A DNA stretch of 64,000 nt from Loxodes magnus (taxonomy: Eukaryota > Ciliophora > Karyorelictea > Loxodida > Loxodidae): positions 992,001 through 1,056,000 of the forward strand of contig CAMPDV010000007.1 of the NCBI GenBank assembly GCA_946699065.1. The letters run 5' to 3'. Shown here piece after piece: positions 49,111 through 61,416 of the stretch. Position 1 is the stretch's first letter. Each line of letters starts with the position of its first letter. The position numbers were made by a program, and so were the translations under genes. The notes below the pieces were generated by a model, which saw only the letters and a program-made list of their open reading frames with translations, did not search any database and was not told the origin of the DNA.

Positions 49111-51768
49111 TTTTACTGAAATTCTTTAAGCTAGTTAAATGAGTAAAAATTAGCTTAAAATGCAATTATAACTTATGGCTTAAGCATTGTAATGACATGG
49201 AATTCTAATATATTAAGAACTGTTTTTACTATTTAGACAGTTATTAGATTATTCTATTTTAAACTATTTATCTTTACAATTATGATCATAGACATGCTTA
49301 CTAACTTAATTTCCTTGCTCTCTATAATATCTTTTATTTTAGAACTTAAAAATAGACTATGGCATTCTTAATCTTATATACAGAAGTAAAAGATAATAAT
49401 TCAAATTTGAGGAATTATGTTTTCATTTAAAAGATTTATTATTTCCCTCATTATTAAAAAGATAAGATATATAAAATAAGCAGCAAGAAATCCACTATAT
49501 ATAATCATATAAGATTTATAGCATTTAAATAACTTACTATATACAAGAGATACCAATAAGATGATAAACTAATAAGTATAGATCTAATTAGATTTAATTC
49601 TCTTTAATAGTACAATACTTTAGGCAGCATTGCTTAATTAATTTATACAAATAAGCTACTTTAATAAAATTACAAGTTATTAGTAAAGGCAATTTTTTAA
49701 GAATAAAATGGTTCTATAAGGGAATTATTTTATAAAAATAAATAACATTGATGATAAATCCATAAAGTATGATTATTAAATGAGTGTAGGTCTGAATAAA
49801 ACCAGATAATTTATTCTTTTATTTACTTATTTTAAAATATTTTAGACTAATAATTGTTTACTTTAAAAGCCTTGAACCCTCAAACATCCCTAAAGCAAAA
49901 AATATATAGTTACTAAATTTTGTAAGAAAGTGTGACTTATTAGATGGATAATTATGATAAAAGTAAATAATTATAATTAGTTACAACAGAGAGAAAATCC
50001 ATGAAGGATAAAAATTTATCGATTGTAATTTAAATAGAAATAAATGCTTTTTCCTTTAGTTTGTCTAGATTCTAAATATTTGCGTTAATAAATAGTTAAT
50101 ATCAAAGCTTTTACTTCTGAACAGCTCCTAAAGCTAAGGAAGTTTAAATATTAAAATATATAAGAAAGTGTGGCTTATTAGTTAAATATTTGATTGAATA
50201 AAGTAAGGCTAAAATAGATGCTTTGACACTTTAAATATTATAAGGCTACAATAAGGGCATATCCTTCTTCAGTTTCTTCGCTAATATTGGTGTTAAACTT
50301 AGCATGATAAATTTAATATAATTAAATAATTATATATATTCAAAGCTTTTATAGTAATTTAATAAAGGATAATTCAATGATATTATAAATAATACATTTA
50401 GTAAACTTTATAAAATTTAGCTCAAATTTACTTTTGTCTAAGATAATGGTTTCTTTCGTAAATAGCTTATTAAAGTATAATTATAAATAGATCATTACTT
50501 CTTTAGATTTATTATTAGAAAACGTAAAAGCACACAAATATAACCATATGAATATCAATTCATATGGTTTATATACTCTCTATCTAGATTTGCTCTAATA
50601 ATTATAAATACATGGGCAATTTGTTTACTATTGGTAGAATTCTTAGATATGAACTTTAAATTCCAATATAGCTTAAATTATAAAAGCCCATAGATAAGTT
50701 ATAAAATAGTCCATTTTAAAGTTATAATGAGCATCTTGAGTAAGTTCTAGATTGTTTAATTCAGATATTATATAAGCACTCTATACTTGCAATCTATTTC
50801 ATTTAGAGTGCTTTAGGATTTATATAATAAAAGAGATTTTATTCAGGATGCAAGTAAAGGGGTATATTTATTGTCAGTTTATGGTAAGAGATAAAAACGT
50901 CTTCAAAAGAGCAATTAAGTTTAGAAGCCTTTATAAGTAATAAAAAGAATCTTTACTCTTTAATTCTAAAATAGTAAAAAGGATTAAAAATGTCTCAAGT
51001 TGTCAATTATATAAATATTTCCATACGAGAATCTATTTAAATTTAAATAATAAAATCTAAAATCTATGTAATATCATCAAATTACTAAACTAGTAAGAAT
51101 AGGATACTAATTCAAAAATTAAGCATCATTATAAAATAACTTAAAAGCTTTTAAATAAGCCATTAATATTTAATGCTATGTAAAGAAGCTATTAATACTA
51201 ATTTAGATATATAACCTTCTTAGAACTTTTATACAACTAATATTAGTTTTAGTTTGGTAAAGATAAACTTGGTCTACTGGATTTCAAATAATAAGTATAC
51301 TCATAACTTTATAAGTATTAAAAATATTTAAGCAGATTATTAATGCAAAATTGCAAATAAAGCTAAAGATTAATACTCTCTAAATGAGCTTTTTATATAA
51401 AAGCAGGGGAATAACTAGCAATTTAAGATTATATACATTTTTAAATTCTTCTAAAAGAAAGAAAGTCGGTTTTAAAAAAACGGTAGTAAAGTAGAAAGAT
51501 AAAGCAAAACGTATTATGAAAGAATAAATAGTATTAAAGATTTAAACAATTAAATTGGAAGAGAAAATATAATGTAAAAAGGAAAGTTAAAAGCATTATA
51601 GTATAATTTATTTTACATTTATTTTCTTAAATTTTCTAGAAGCAGAAATACAATATAAACTTAACTATTTCAATATAAAAGTTCATTTCTTGTCAACCTA
51701 AAATAAAGTTTTCTGATTGTTTTTGTTATAAATTTCATATTTAAGCTATACAAAAAATTATTATAAAA
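49111..51768. other. Long AT-rich intergenic region with weak repeats
   Basis: About 2.7 kb upstream of UBA1. The 20-mer-like words around 49922 and 50162 (AAGAAAGTGTG/GCTTATTAG) are near copies about 240 bp apart, suggesting a decayed tandem repeat. A 12-bp perfect hairpin lies at 50542-50569. No coding frame could be supported. Confidence 0.5.
50542..50569. repeat. 12-bp perfect inverted repeat, 4-nt loop
   Basis: AACCATATGAAT and ATTCATATGGTT flank the loop ATCA. It stands alone in noncoding DNA with no run of T after it, so it is not obviously a terminator. Confidence 0.6.
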
Positions 51769-54700
51769 ATGACTGAAATTGATTAAAATCTATATTCTCG
51801 TCAAATAGGAGCTTTCGGGATGGAGATGATGAAAAAGTTAGTTACACTTGATGTGTTGATTTGTGGATTAAAGGGAGTTGGAGTTGAAGCTGCAAAAAAT
51901 TTAATTCTTGCTGGTCCACGTTCAGTTACACTACATGATGACGTAATTACAAGTATTTATGACGCAAATGGCAATTTTTATCTTACTGAAAGAGTAGGAG
52001 TTTCAAGAGCTTAAGGATCTGCAGAGGAATTATCCCAATTAAATCCATACGTAAAGGTTAGCGTTATTTCTGGAAATCTAACAGACGAAGTATTAAAAAA
52101 TTTTCGCGTAATATTTGTTTCAGAAATGCCATTAAAAGAAATGCTAAGAATTAACAATTTTTGTAGAGAAAATAATATTAAATTTATAGCTTGTGATTCT
52201 ATTGGAGTAGCTGGCTATGTATTTACTGATTTTGGAAAGGAGTTTTATATTTTTGACAAAGACGGAGTAGAACCTAGATAAGGAGTCATTGCTAATGTTA
52301 CCTAAGGAAATCCTGGAGTAGTTTCTTTACATGAAGACAAAAGACATGGTTTGGAAGATGGAGATTCAGTTGTATTTTCAGAAATAGAAGGAATGACTGA
52401 ACTAAATTCTGAAAAATTATGGTAAGTGAAAATAACTGGACCTTGTACGTTTGAAATAGGTGACATCTCAAGCTTTTCACCATATTAAAAAGGAGGTCTT
52501 TTCAAATAAGTTAAAGTTGAAATTAAAAAATCTTACAAAAGTTTAGAGGAACGACTTGAAAATCCAGTCAATTAGTAAATTGGTATGCTAATGCCTCCTG
52601 ATATGTCTAAATTTGGCAGATCTGAGCAATTACATTTTGCCTTCAGAGCCATTTGGGAATTTGAATCTTAAACTGGACATCGTCCAAGATGCAACAATCT
52701 TGAAGATGCTGCAAAAGTAATTGAAATAGCTAAATAACTAAATCAAGAGGCTAAAACAGCAAATAAGTTCAGTGTAGAATCAATTTAAGAAGATGTTGTT
52801 TAGAAAGTTGCTTTGTATAGCACTCTTTAGATTAGTCCATTCGCTGCATTTTTCGGAGGTATAGCTGCTTAAGAAATTGTCAAGGCTACTGGAAAGTTTA
52901 CACCATTAGAATAATGGCTTCATTTCGATAGTTTTGAAATATTACCTGATAAACTAACCGAAGGAGACATATAAGCTTGTCCTTACCATGACTATAAAAT
53001 AATTTTGGGTTAGGAAGCTTTCGAAAGACTTTACAATGCAAAAATTTTCATGATAGGTGCAGGAGCTTTAGGATGTGAATTTTTGAAAGGGTTTGCCTTG
53101 ATGGGACTTGGTTGTGGACCATAAGGTAAAGTAACTGTCACAGACGACGACAAAATTGAAGTTTCTAATCTTAACAGACAGTTTTTGTTCAGATAGGAGA
53201 ATGTAGGATAATATAAAGCTTTAGCTGCTATAGAATCAGTAAAAAAAATGAACAAAAATCTGAAAGCAGAAGGATTAACTAGCAGATGCGCTCCTGAGTT
53301 TGAAAATGTGTTTATAGACGAATTTTGGGATGAATTAACATTTGTTGTTAATGCTGTTGATAACGTAAAAGCTAGATAATATTCTGATTCTAAATGCTTA
53401 TGGCATGGAAAACCATTATTAGAAAGTGGAACTCTAGGAACCAGAGCTAATGTCCAAGTAATTATACCGTACAAAACTCAAAGTTATAAAGACACTCCAA
53501 ATCCTCCTGAGGAACATACTCCTATGTGTACTATTAGAAACTTCCCATTTTAGATTGAGCACTGCATTGAGTGGGCAAGAAGCGAATTCGAAGGATAATT
53601 TACAGATTCTCCAAAAGATGTTCTTAACTTCTTAATGAGCAAAGAAGAATTTTTAGACAAAGCTAAGAAAGAAAAAAATCCAAGTATAGCACAAGAAAGA
53701 TTGGAAAAAGTAAGGAGACTATTAAAAATTAGAGAAGGAGGATTTGATGCTTGCGTACAGTAAGCAAGGTTGAAGTTTTAGGAATATTACACTAATGCTA
53801 TTAACTAGTTACTTCACAATTTCCCTAAAGATTACAAGGACTAAAAAGGAAATTTGTTTTGGTCAGGGGCTAAGCGTTGTCCAGAACCAGTTGTTTTTGA
53901 TCTGAATGATTAAAATCATGTTACTTTCGTAGTCGCTTATAGTAATTTGTTAGCAAACACTCTGGGAATTCCTTAAAACAAAGATATCAATTACATTAAA
54001 CAATTTGCTTCCAGTGTATAGGTTCCCTAATTTTAACCAAAACAACTAAAGATGGATGAAAAAAATGAGATTATAGAGACTAGTTTCGTAGATATATCAG
54101 GATTAGTAGCTGAATTTTAGTAAATGAATATTAATCCTGAATTGCAATCTCATTTCAAGGAAGAATAGTTCGAGAAGGATGATGATTCTAACTGGCATAT
54201 TGACTTTATTACAGCTTGCAGTAACTTAAGAGCCAAAAACTATAATATTTAGTAAGTTGATAGATTAAAGACTAAATTAATAGCAGGAAAAATTATTCCT
54301 GCTATTGCTACTACAACTGCTATGATTACAGGTTTAGTTTTACTCGAAGGTTTTAAATTAATTTAAGGTAAACCAATCGACGCATTTAGAAACGCCTTTA
54401 CCAATTTAGCGCTTCCTTTTTGGGTATAGACTTAACTTGTTCCTCCGAAAAAAACCTAAAATGAAGAATACGATCCTGTCTTGATGGGTCCAGTCAGAGC
54501 AGTTCCTGAGGGATTTAGTTCATGGGATAAAATAGAAGTTAGAGGACCATTTACAGTTTAGTAATTCAAAGACTACTTCACTTAGACTTAAAAATAAACA
54601 GTACAAGTTATTGCAATAGAAAATGGATCTACTGCTCTTTATAACTCCTTCGAGAGCAGTCATTCAAACTATTTAAATCAACAGGTTCATGAGCTTTGGT

Positions 54701-54840
54701 AATAAGTAACCAAGAGATAAATACCAGCTGGAAAGAAATCTTTATGTTTAGATTTAGGTGTTGTCAGTTAGGAAGATAATGTGGATCTTAGAATTCCAGT
54801 AGTGAAATATTTCTTTAGCTGAACTAATTTTAACATTTGA
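51769..54840 (+). CDS. UBA1: Ubiquitin-activating enzyme E1
   Basis: 1,017 residues to the first candidate stop (54820-54822) or 1,023 to the second (54838-54840), both TGA; no intron found. The N-terminal inactive adenylation half begins [13 protein letters not shown] and [15 protein letters not shown]. The active adenylation domain has [19 protein letters not shown] and the ATP/Mg motif [17 protein letters not shown]. The catalytic Cys lies in [11 protein letters not shown], near residue 590. A C-terminal ubiquitin-fold domain ends [11 protein letters not shown]1 activates ubiquitin with ATP and passes it to E2 enzymes. The length matches the family. By comparison with E1 C-termini the first TGA is the likelier stop. 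Confidence 0.97.
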
Positions 54841-55622
54841 TTTTAATTTCTAAAATTATTAAATATAATTATTCCATATTAATCTTCATATCAGATTATT
54901 GTTGCTAGAATTATCGACACTCTTCCATATAATCTCCTTTTACCTTTCAAATATTATAATAATTTTTTAATTAATAAGTCTGTAGAGCCAATCAATTACT
55001 TACAATAGTACTATAAATTAAATTTTCATTAATGATTTAAGATAAAATGTAAATAATGCTATTATTGCTTCTTAAATCTTTAAAAGTAATATCAGAATTA
55101 AAGGTAATAAATATTAAAATTTTATTATGTAACCTAGATTCTAAATATCTTCTTTGCTTACCTTTCTTGATTTCATTATTTTCCAAGTGAGATGGCATAA
55201 TTATTATTCTGTGATAATAAGTATTTAAATAATTACTATTTAGTTTATTAGTTAGAAATTACTAAGTAGATTGTATTATATAATATAGACGTTTATCTAT
55301 CTGCATTTCCCATCTTTTATACTAATAATTTGAAATGCTATATAAAAGTATCAGGCAAGTATCTATATGAAATATTTCGAATCCAAATAAATACAGAAGG
55401 TATTAACTAATGATGATGATTCTTTAGATAATTACAAAATAAGTGAAAATAGTTATTTTCTGGTATATATTTATAATATCTTTAGATGCTTTATTAAATG
55501 ATATAAGTTCTAAAGTGTTTGTTCATATTTATAGTAGATATTCATATCTTTATGCATCTTTAATAATTCATTTAAAATATTAGTGTTTATATATTTAATT
55601 TTTATTATTCATATATTATAAA
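54841..55622. other. AT-rich intergenic region
   Basis: About 780 bp between two plus-strand genes; no features supported. Confidence 0.5.
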
Positions 55623-56440
55623 ATGGCTTCTAAGAAATAACAGAACTTTGAACAAAACATTTAAACAGGAAAATTCTCTAAAAAATAAAAAAGCGAAATA
55701 ATTACAATGAGTGAAAGTGAGAAATATGATTGATATGACGAACATTAACCACTTGGAAATCCAGAATTAAAAAAACTTCCGACACAAACTAAAATAGAAA
55801 TATTATCTAAGTCATTAAAAGAGTTTATGTTTAAAAATAGATACCTCACTGATAAAGTAGAAAAATTAGAAAAACTAATAACGTCTTTACTTGAGAAACA
55901 ATATTAATCATCATAAGAAATAGAAAACAAACTGGAACAAAGAATTCTTTAAATTTAATAATAAATTCAGGTAACGCCATTTTCGTTTTAACAGAATTAA
56001 TCAGATCCTATGGAAATAGAAAATGAAGCCTCAAATTAAAATAAGCAGTAAACGTTTATTTAAAAAGTAGTAAATTTAAATTAAATAAGTGTTACAAGAA
56101 TAATAGTTTAAAAGAAGAATAAAATGCTACGTGTGCAATAAATAACACCAATGAAAATACTGCTACTAACTAAGCGAAATTTAAAGAAAGAATAAATAAG
56201 ATATTTTTAGAAAACTATTTAGTATATATCCAACATAAAGCGGAAACATTTATAGAAAAAATTTTTTTAATTCAAATCTTAATCCTTGGATAAATAATTA
56301 GGAACGCTACATGCAAGATGAAAACTATTCAGAATATTAAAGGATGGTGCGCTAATGAAGTGCTACACCGCCTAACTAAGCCTAGTAGAAATTCAAGATA
56401 AACTAATGGAGACAAGCTGATAAATAGGTCAGATGGCTGA
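55623..56440 (+). CDS. Coiled-coil protein of unknown function
   Basis: 265 residues after removing a 20-nt intron (56070-56089), which restores the frame exactly. It starts MASKKQQNFEQNIQTGKF, has a coiled coil around residues 70-120 (FKNRYLTDKVEKLEKLIT) and Gln-rich stretches, and ends with a basic segment (HRLTKPSRNSRQTNGDKL) just before TGA. The presence of a spliced intron argues for a host gene rather than part of the LINE-like element downstream. No family recognised. Confidence 0.55.
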
Positions 56441-57418
56441 CTACTAAGGCTTTAACAAAGCTTTTTAACTTTTAACTTTTTTTTAATTAACTTTTAATTT
56501 CGAGGAAAATTAAACTCTCACCGTGCTACTTTCTCTAAATAGTCTTTTTTAGTACATAGTAGGAATATTCTCCTAGCCAGTTACTAAAAACAGAAAATCC
56601 TATGAAATTCATACTCCATAATTATAGATTTCAAACTCCTAGCAAGGCCGAATAATCTTTCAGATACTTTCTTTTAAGAACATGAATTATCCAGAAACTT
56701 CTCTGAGGCTAGAGATATAATCAGACGGTTAAAAATCTTGCTCCGATCATTCTTTTGATTGTTATATAGTAATTTATTTTGTTCTTTTGTTAACATTAAA
56801 TTTGAAAAATTAGACTAAAATGTTTTAGTTTGATGAATAACTCTAAAATAGTTAAAATATTGATATCATCCTTGCTTTTTTGTTTCTGTAAAGCTATAAT
56901 GAAAAATTAAAATCTATAAATATTTCTTACCATATTTAGTATAGACATTTAAATTTCAATGTCATAGTATATAAAATGCTATCAAGTTAAATTATTTGCA
57001 AGATTATTTGTTTACCATAAAATTACTCTTTTAAAAACATTCCTAATAATAAATTTATTTTATTATAGAGCGCGCAACACCTCGTTGGCGTGCAGTTCTT
57101 TTAATAATATCTCATACTTTATTCCATTTTTTTCTCAGCGAAGAACCTCCATTTCTATATTTCATATAGTAACTTATCTAAATGTTGAGAGACTAAAGTA
57201 TAAATAAGGTTGCTAAGTTTTAGAAATGCAAAGATGTATAGTTAATATCTAAATACTTAGTATTTTAAATAAAAACTAATTTCCTAAAAACTTACTTATA
57301 CTTGTCTTTTCTAGACTTTTAGCTAAGAAAATTTCTAGTTATATGATTAGTACTTTAAGAGATTGTTAGCTCTTCGTATAATCTAAGATTAATATTTTAG
57401 TATTAATTTCCTTAGATA
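56441..57418. other. AT-rich intergenic region with a GC-rich hairpin
   Basis: About 1 kb with T-runs near 56460-56500 and one isolated GC-rich stem-loop (57070-57093). No gene supported. Confidence 0.5.
57070..57093. other. Isolated GC-rich stem-loop
   Basis: GCGCGCAAC and GTTGGCGTGC can pair over about nine positions (one G-U, one bulged G) around an ACCTC loop. It is conspicuous in DNA that is otherwise nearly all A and T. It could be a conserved RNA or protein-binding element; no RNA family is recognised. Confidence 0.4.
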
Positions 57419-57435
57419 ATTAGACTAAATCACAT
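57419..57435 (+). repeat. Target-site duplication, left copy (17 bp)
   Basis: ATTAGACTAAATCACAT, identical to 58252-58268 and flanking LINE-like element B. Confidence 0.85.
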
Positions 57436-58251
57436 AATACTAAAGATGGAATCATCTATTCGCATTTCCAAAAACTAAATAAGAAAAGTAAAAAGGAAGG
57501 TAATGAAACAATTAATGAAACAACAGCAACTAGAAGATAAATCAAGTTCCTCATCAGAAGGAAAAACTATGTTCGGAACAATTCAAACAAATTCAGATGA
57601 GCCTGAAAAGAAATAAGAATTCTTTCTATAGCTCGATTAAATGAAAATGGCAATCTAAGGGTATCAAGAAACAATTTATAATAAAGGAGAAAAATAAGAG
57701 AATTAATGAATTTTATAGAAGATCGAAATAATAAATTGCTTATAATTAGACGTTAGTTAATCTAGAACAATTTAGTCACGGAATAGCAATTATACTAGCA
57801 GTCTTAAACAAAACCAAGAAATTATTATAGAAAAAGATTGTACTTAAACAAATTCTCAAGAAAAGCAGAACAATTAAAAGATCGATTTGAATTTAATGAA
57901 AAGAATTGATTAACTAGAAAAAAAGTATTTATGAAAAAAATAGAAAAGATAAACTAAACAATGTTGGTTTTGCAAGTCAAATCGTCATTTACTAAAACAT
58001 TGTGTTGGCTGGAAATAAATATAAATAAAAGAACAAATAAGAACATGAAAGACTCTTAATAGACTATGAATTACTTAAACCGGAGTCGTCTAAAGAAAAC
58101 TATTTGCTGAAAACTCGGGAGATTTTTAGTGGTTACCCCCACGTAAAAAACTTGGTCGTGGTATCCATCCGCATTAAAAAATAATAGCAAGAAATTGATC
58201 GAGATCCCAGATTGCAAGATTTTTAAGCTTTAATTCATTATTATTATTATT
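57436..58251 (+). mobile_element. Short LINE-like element B: CCHC zinc-knuckle protein, (ATT)n tail
   Basis: An 816-bp insertion with an exact 17-bp target-site duplication and a 3' (ATT)6 tract (58237-58254), the hallmarks of target-primed (non-LTR) retrotransposition. It holds one frame from ATG 57446 (MESSIRISKNQIRK), Ser/Gln-rich then helical, with a clear CCHC zinc knuckle (CWFCKSNRHLLKHC, near 57960-58000) and a basic tail (RKKLGRGIHPH). There is no reverse transcriptase, so it is ORF1-only and must depend on another element's enzymes. GC-rich inverted segments (GGTTACC... / ...GGTATCC, 58121-58160) near the 3' end may form the hairpin seen by the replication enzyme. Confidence 0.72.
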
Positions 58252-58268
58252 ATTAGACTAAATCACAT
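58252..58268 (+). repeat. Target-site duplication, right copy (17 bp)
   Basis: Second copy of ATTAGACTAAATCACAT directly after the (ATT)n tail of element B. Confidence 0.85.
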
Positions 58269-58690
58269 TTACAAATATAAGACTTAAGTTATTTATAGGT
58301 ACTTATACTTCTTTCTTTATTGATACTTTTAATCTAACTTTGATAGAAAAGTTAAGTAATTTATAAGCATATGATAGCTATATATTTTCAAATCTTTAAA
58401 TAAATAAACCTTACTTTTTTACTTCTTAACAAAGATCTAATACTAGAAAGGCTATTAAATAGACAGTTACAAAAGCACTATTTATAATTTGCTTTACTCA
58501 AATTACAAAATTAAACAGCATAGATAAGGGATGATAAGTTAATTGCTTAATAATAGACTATTTAGATTTAATTAGTTTTAAATTTTCTCAATTCTTAGTT
58601 AAATATTAATGACAATAGTTGATTTCAAAAAGTGTTTTATATCCCCTTCTTAAAACTGGAGAGAAAACTAGAATCATCTATTCTTAGATA
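58269..58690. other. AT-rich intergenic region
   Basis: About 420 bp; nothing supported. Confidence 0.45.
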
Positions 58691-59002
58691 ATGTCTTTAA
58701 TTCAACTAGGTCAACCTTCTTACTTAATACTAAAAGAGGAGAAAAAGAACAGAAAGCTTATTAACTAAGCAAACTTTTTATTCCACTTCTCTAATACAGA
58801 CAAGAAGACATTTACACCTCTCAATAACTTAAATTGAAATATATCCGAAAAAGCAAAAATAATAGAGGAAGTGACTAATTTAAGAAAGTTCACTACACGA
58901 CTACTGGAGTGATTTAACCAACGAGCAAATCCTTGAAAAGGACTAGAAGCTGTCTATAAATAATTAATCAATAATTAATCAATAATTCAGTTCATCTCAT
59001 GA
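58691..59002 (+). CDS. Small protein of unknown function
   Basis: A 103-codon frame from MSLIQLGQPSYLILKEEKK to SIIQFIS and TGA, with better codon character than its surroundings (ISEKAKIIEEVTNLRKFTTR, LLEWFNQRANPWKGLEAVY). Trp is TGA at three places, any of which could instead be the stop. A short tandem repeat (AATAATTAATC, about 2.5 copies, 58960-58987) lies in the 3' part of the frame. No family recognised. Confidence 0.4.
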
Positions 59003-59151
59003 CTTAAAAGTAAACTTGATTTGTTAGTATAGTAATTTCTTCTCCTAACTTCTCCCTGTCTTAAATTTAATCTAAAGATATTTTATATTTTATATAATGT
59101 ATTCAAATCTTATTTCTTTTACAAAGTTTTCCAGTTCATGAGGAATTAAAT

Positions 59152-59810
59152 TCAGTAGCTCTTTCTTTCAATTCCATAAGTTAATTTTTCGCCAATTGCT
59201 ATTTCTTTTTTGTCTTGAACATTTCCCTCACTAATTTAAAATACTATAGCAAATAAAGCATCTTTTTCTTGCTTTATGAAATATTCTTTCTTGTTTTTAT
59301 TTCCATAGGGTTCCTTTTGAAGATTTCTGCAATTTTTTTTATTTATTGGAAGTTTGGATCTAATTATACGCAATTTTTAAGTCTTACTCTCTCATCATTC
59401 AAGCATCATTCTCTAAACCTGTCATTTGTTCATAGACTCTGGCTTTAGTTCTTCTTCGGTCTAACGTATGGACCTCATCATCATCTTCATGCTTTATGAG
59501 ATTTGATTTTTTTTCTAAAATTTCTTCCTTCTTATGTTTTAAGTCCTCTTCGTGATTTTTTTGTATTTGCGATAAGTTGATAAATTAGCTGTTTCATCTA
59601 TTAAGAGTCTAATTGTTCTATTTCGATATTATCTAAATCAAAAGTGTCAAAATCTATATTGAATCATTGTACTTATTTTCTTCATTTATTTTTATTTCTT
59701 AATTATTACTTTCAGTAATTCAATCGAGTGATCTCTTTTTTCAGTTTCATTGGAGGCATTTAGAGATTTGCTAGCTTTTCTGCTCGGAATTTTTTCTTTA
59801 AAGCCCCCAA
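59152..59810 (-). CDS. Acidic/basic protein of unknown function (start not resolved)
   Basis: Coding-like reading on the minus strand with Asp/Glu-rich then basic segments (HEEDLKHKKEEILEKK, HEDDDEVHTLDRRRTKARVY, YEQMTGLENDAWMMRE). A 28-nt GT-AG intron near 59370-59400 joins this to SKLPINKKNCRNLQKEPYGN and EKDALFAIVFQISEG, ending RKSY before TGA at 59152. The 5' part (FDTFDLDNIEIEQLDSQQ) needs at least one more splice. No family recognised. The region is transcribed towards the 58691 gene. Confidence 0.4.
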
Positions 59811-59954
59811 TTGTTGACCTGAAAAAGATTAGACTAATTAGAGCAAAGAAATGATGGGAGAAAATACTTATAGTTTTCTCTCCTGCTCTGAAGAGGTGGT
59901 AAAAACCCTTCTTAAAGACAAAAATTATTTTATATATTAGTAGCAGACATAAAA

Positions 59955-60387
59955 ATGATTTTACGACTAATTAGAACTGTCACAGAACTAGAAAAGGAAT
60001 TAGAATAACTCCAAAATGACATTGACGTTCACGCTACAGATGCAAATAAGCATAATCTGCAATAATTTCAAGGAGTAGAATTAAAATAAGATGAAAGAGA
60101 TAGATGAGTTCTATGAGTAATGTAATAGCAAAGCGAAAATTTTTTATAAAGTAAGAAAATATAACCAATACTTTAAAACAATAGTGAAGAAAATAGAAAT
60201 AGATTTACACCAAATGACATATCAATAAACTTAGTTGACTAACTAAGCTATTTCTTTGGAAATATAAAGATTAGAGAAGAATAAACTAAAAGGAAATTCT
60301 AGATCTGCAGTAGCACATGATATCTTTGGAGAAATTGGAGACAAAATAAAATAATCCACAAGGATATAAGAATTTGCTTATTTTTGA
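59955..60387 (+). CDS. Small coiled-coil protein
   Basis: 138 residues after removing a 16-nt intron (60075-60090). The protein is almost wholly helical with heptads: TVTELEKELEQLQNDIDVHA, MKEIDEFYEQCNSKAKIFYK, QLTNQAISLEIQRLEKNKL, then DIFGEIGDKIKQSTRIQEF. It ends in TGA after EFAYF. Size and shape fit a subunit of a larger complex such as a prefoldin, kinetochore or intraflagellar component, but nothing decides between these. Confidence 0.6.
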
Positions 60388-60963
60388 CCATTATATGATG
60401 GAGGAATAAATTAAATTTGGAGAAGTATCATAACCTTTTCATCTAGTTACTTATATTTTCGTAATTTTAGAGTCTCTTGACATATTTTCTAATTTATATT
60501 TAAAAAGTATTTAAGCAAAAAAGTAACTCTATTAAAAATGAAGTTAAAATGTTCCATCAACATAAGATATCATAAAATTTATTTAATCATATTAATAAAA
60601 ATCTAAAGTAAATATTATAGATTTGCTAATTTAATAAGAGATAGAAGTCTTACATGAGCTTATACAGTGCAAGCATTAATAATGAATATGAAAATATTTA
60701 GCAGCTACTTTATTTCTTATTAGAGAAATTTATTTATTCATTATAGCTGTAAAACATTAGACATCTAGCTGATATCTTTATCATTTATCCCTTTAGTAGC
60801 TTAAGTAGAATCTAGTTTACTAGTATGTTTACATATTCCTTTACCAGTCAAGGATGAAAGTGCTTTAAATAAAAACCTTGAAAAGTAGGATTCTAATCTC
60901 TTGCATGGTATAGATTGAACTGTGAAATTACATAGCTATTGAATATATTGAAAACTAAACAAA
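60388..60963. other. AT-rich intergenic region
   Basis: About 580 bp; nothing supported. The TGA-free reading past the previous gene decays quickly. Confidence 0.45.
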
Positions 60964-61416
60964 ATGACTAATGATACTTCTTTAGATTCATCTATTAAAA
61001 AACTTTTAAATTTAGAAAAAGGTTAATTAGTTTTGCATTTAGTCCAGGAAATAATAATAAGTTTAAAGGAGCAATATTGATAAGCTAATTTATTAGATGC
61101 TTTTTAAATTGCTTAAAACTATGATAGTATTAGTAAGATTTAACTATATCTTAGATTGAATTATAAGAATAGCAGTAGTCAAACTAAATTATTGCAATAT
61201 AATCATAATTTACATAAGATAAGCATGAATAACAAACTAACTTTGCCTAAATCACAATCAGAGATAAATATTTTGCCAGTTAACTATAATGGTAAAGTGC
61301 TTTAAACTTACTCATTTAAAAAACCAAGAAAACTGGTTCTTAGATGCTTAAATCATCAATAGTTGAGCATTAGAAAGATTAGGAAAAGCATGAGTTAATA
61401 CATAAATTTATATTGA
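60964..61416 (+). CDS. Small protein of unknown function
   Basis: 150 codons from MTNDTSLDSSIKKLLNLEKG to SQYINLY and TGA. The first 70 residues are helical (LVLHLVQEIIISLKEQYWQA, NLLDAFQIAQNYDSISKI), the rest polar and basic (KKPRKLVLRCLN). One Trp is TGA. No domain recognised. Confidence 0.5.

Noticed and set aside
49900-50200. Near-copy words about 240 bp apart as a CRISPR or satellite array
   Set aside because: Only two diverged copies with no regular spacing or further units.
53031-53474. 147-codon standard-code ORF on the minus strand
   Set aside because: It is the antisense shadow of the UBA1 adenylation and catalytic-Cys region, which is unmistakable on the plus strand.
55623-56440. 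Part of the neighbouring LINE-like element
   Set aside because: It lies outside the 17-bp target-site duplication and contains a 20-nt spliced intron, as host genes do.
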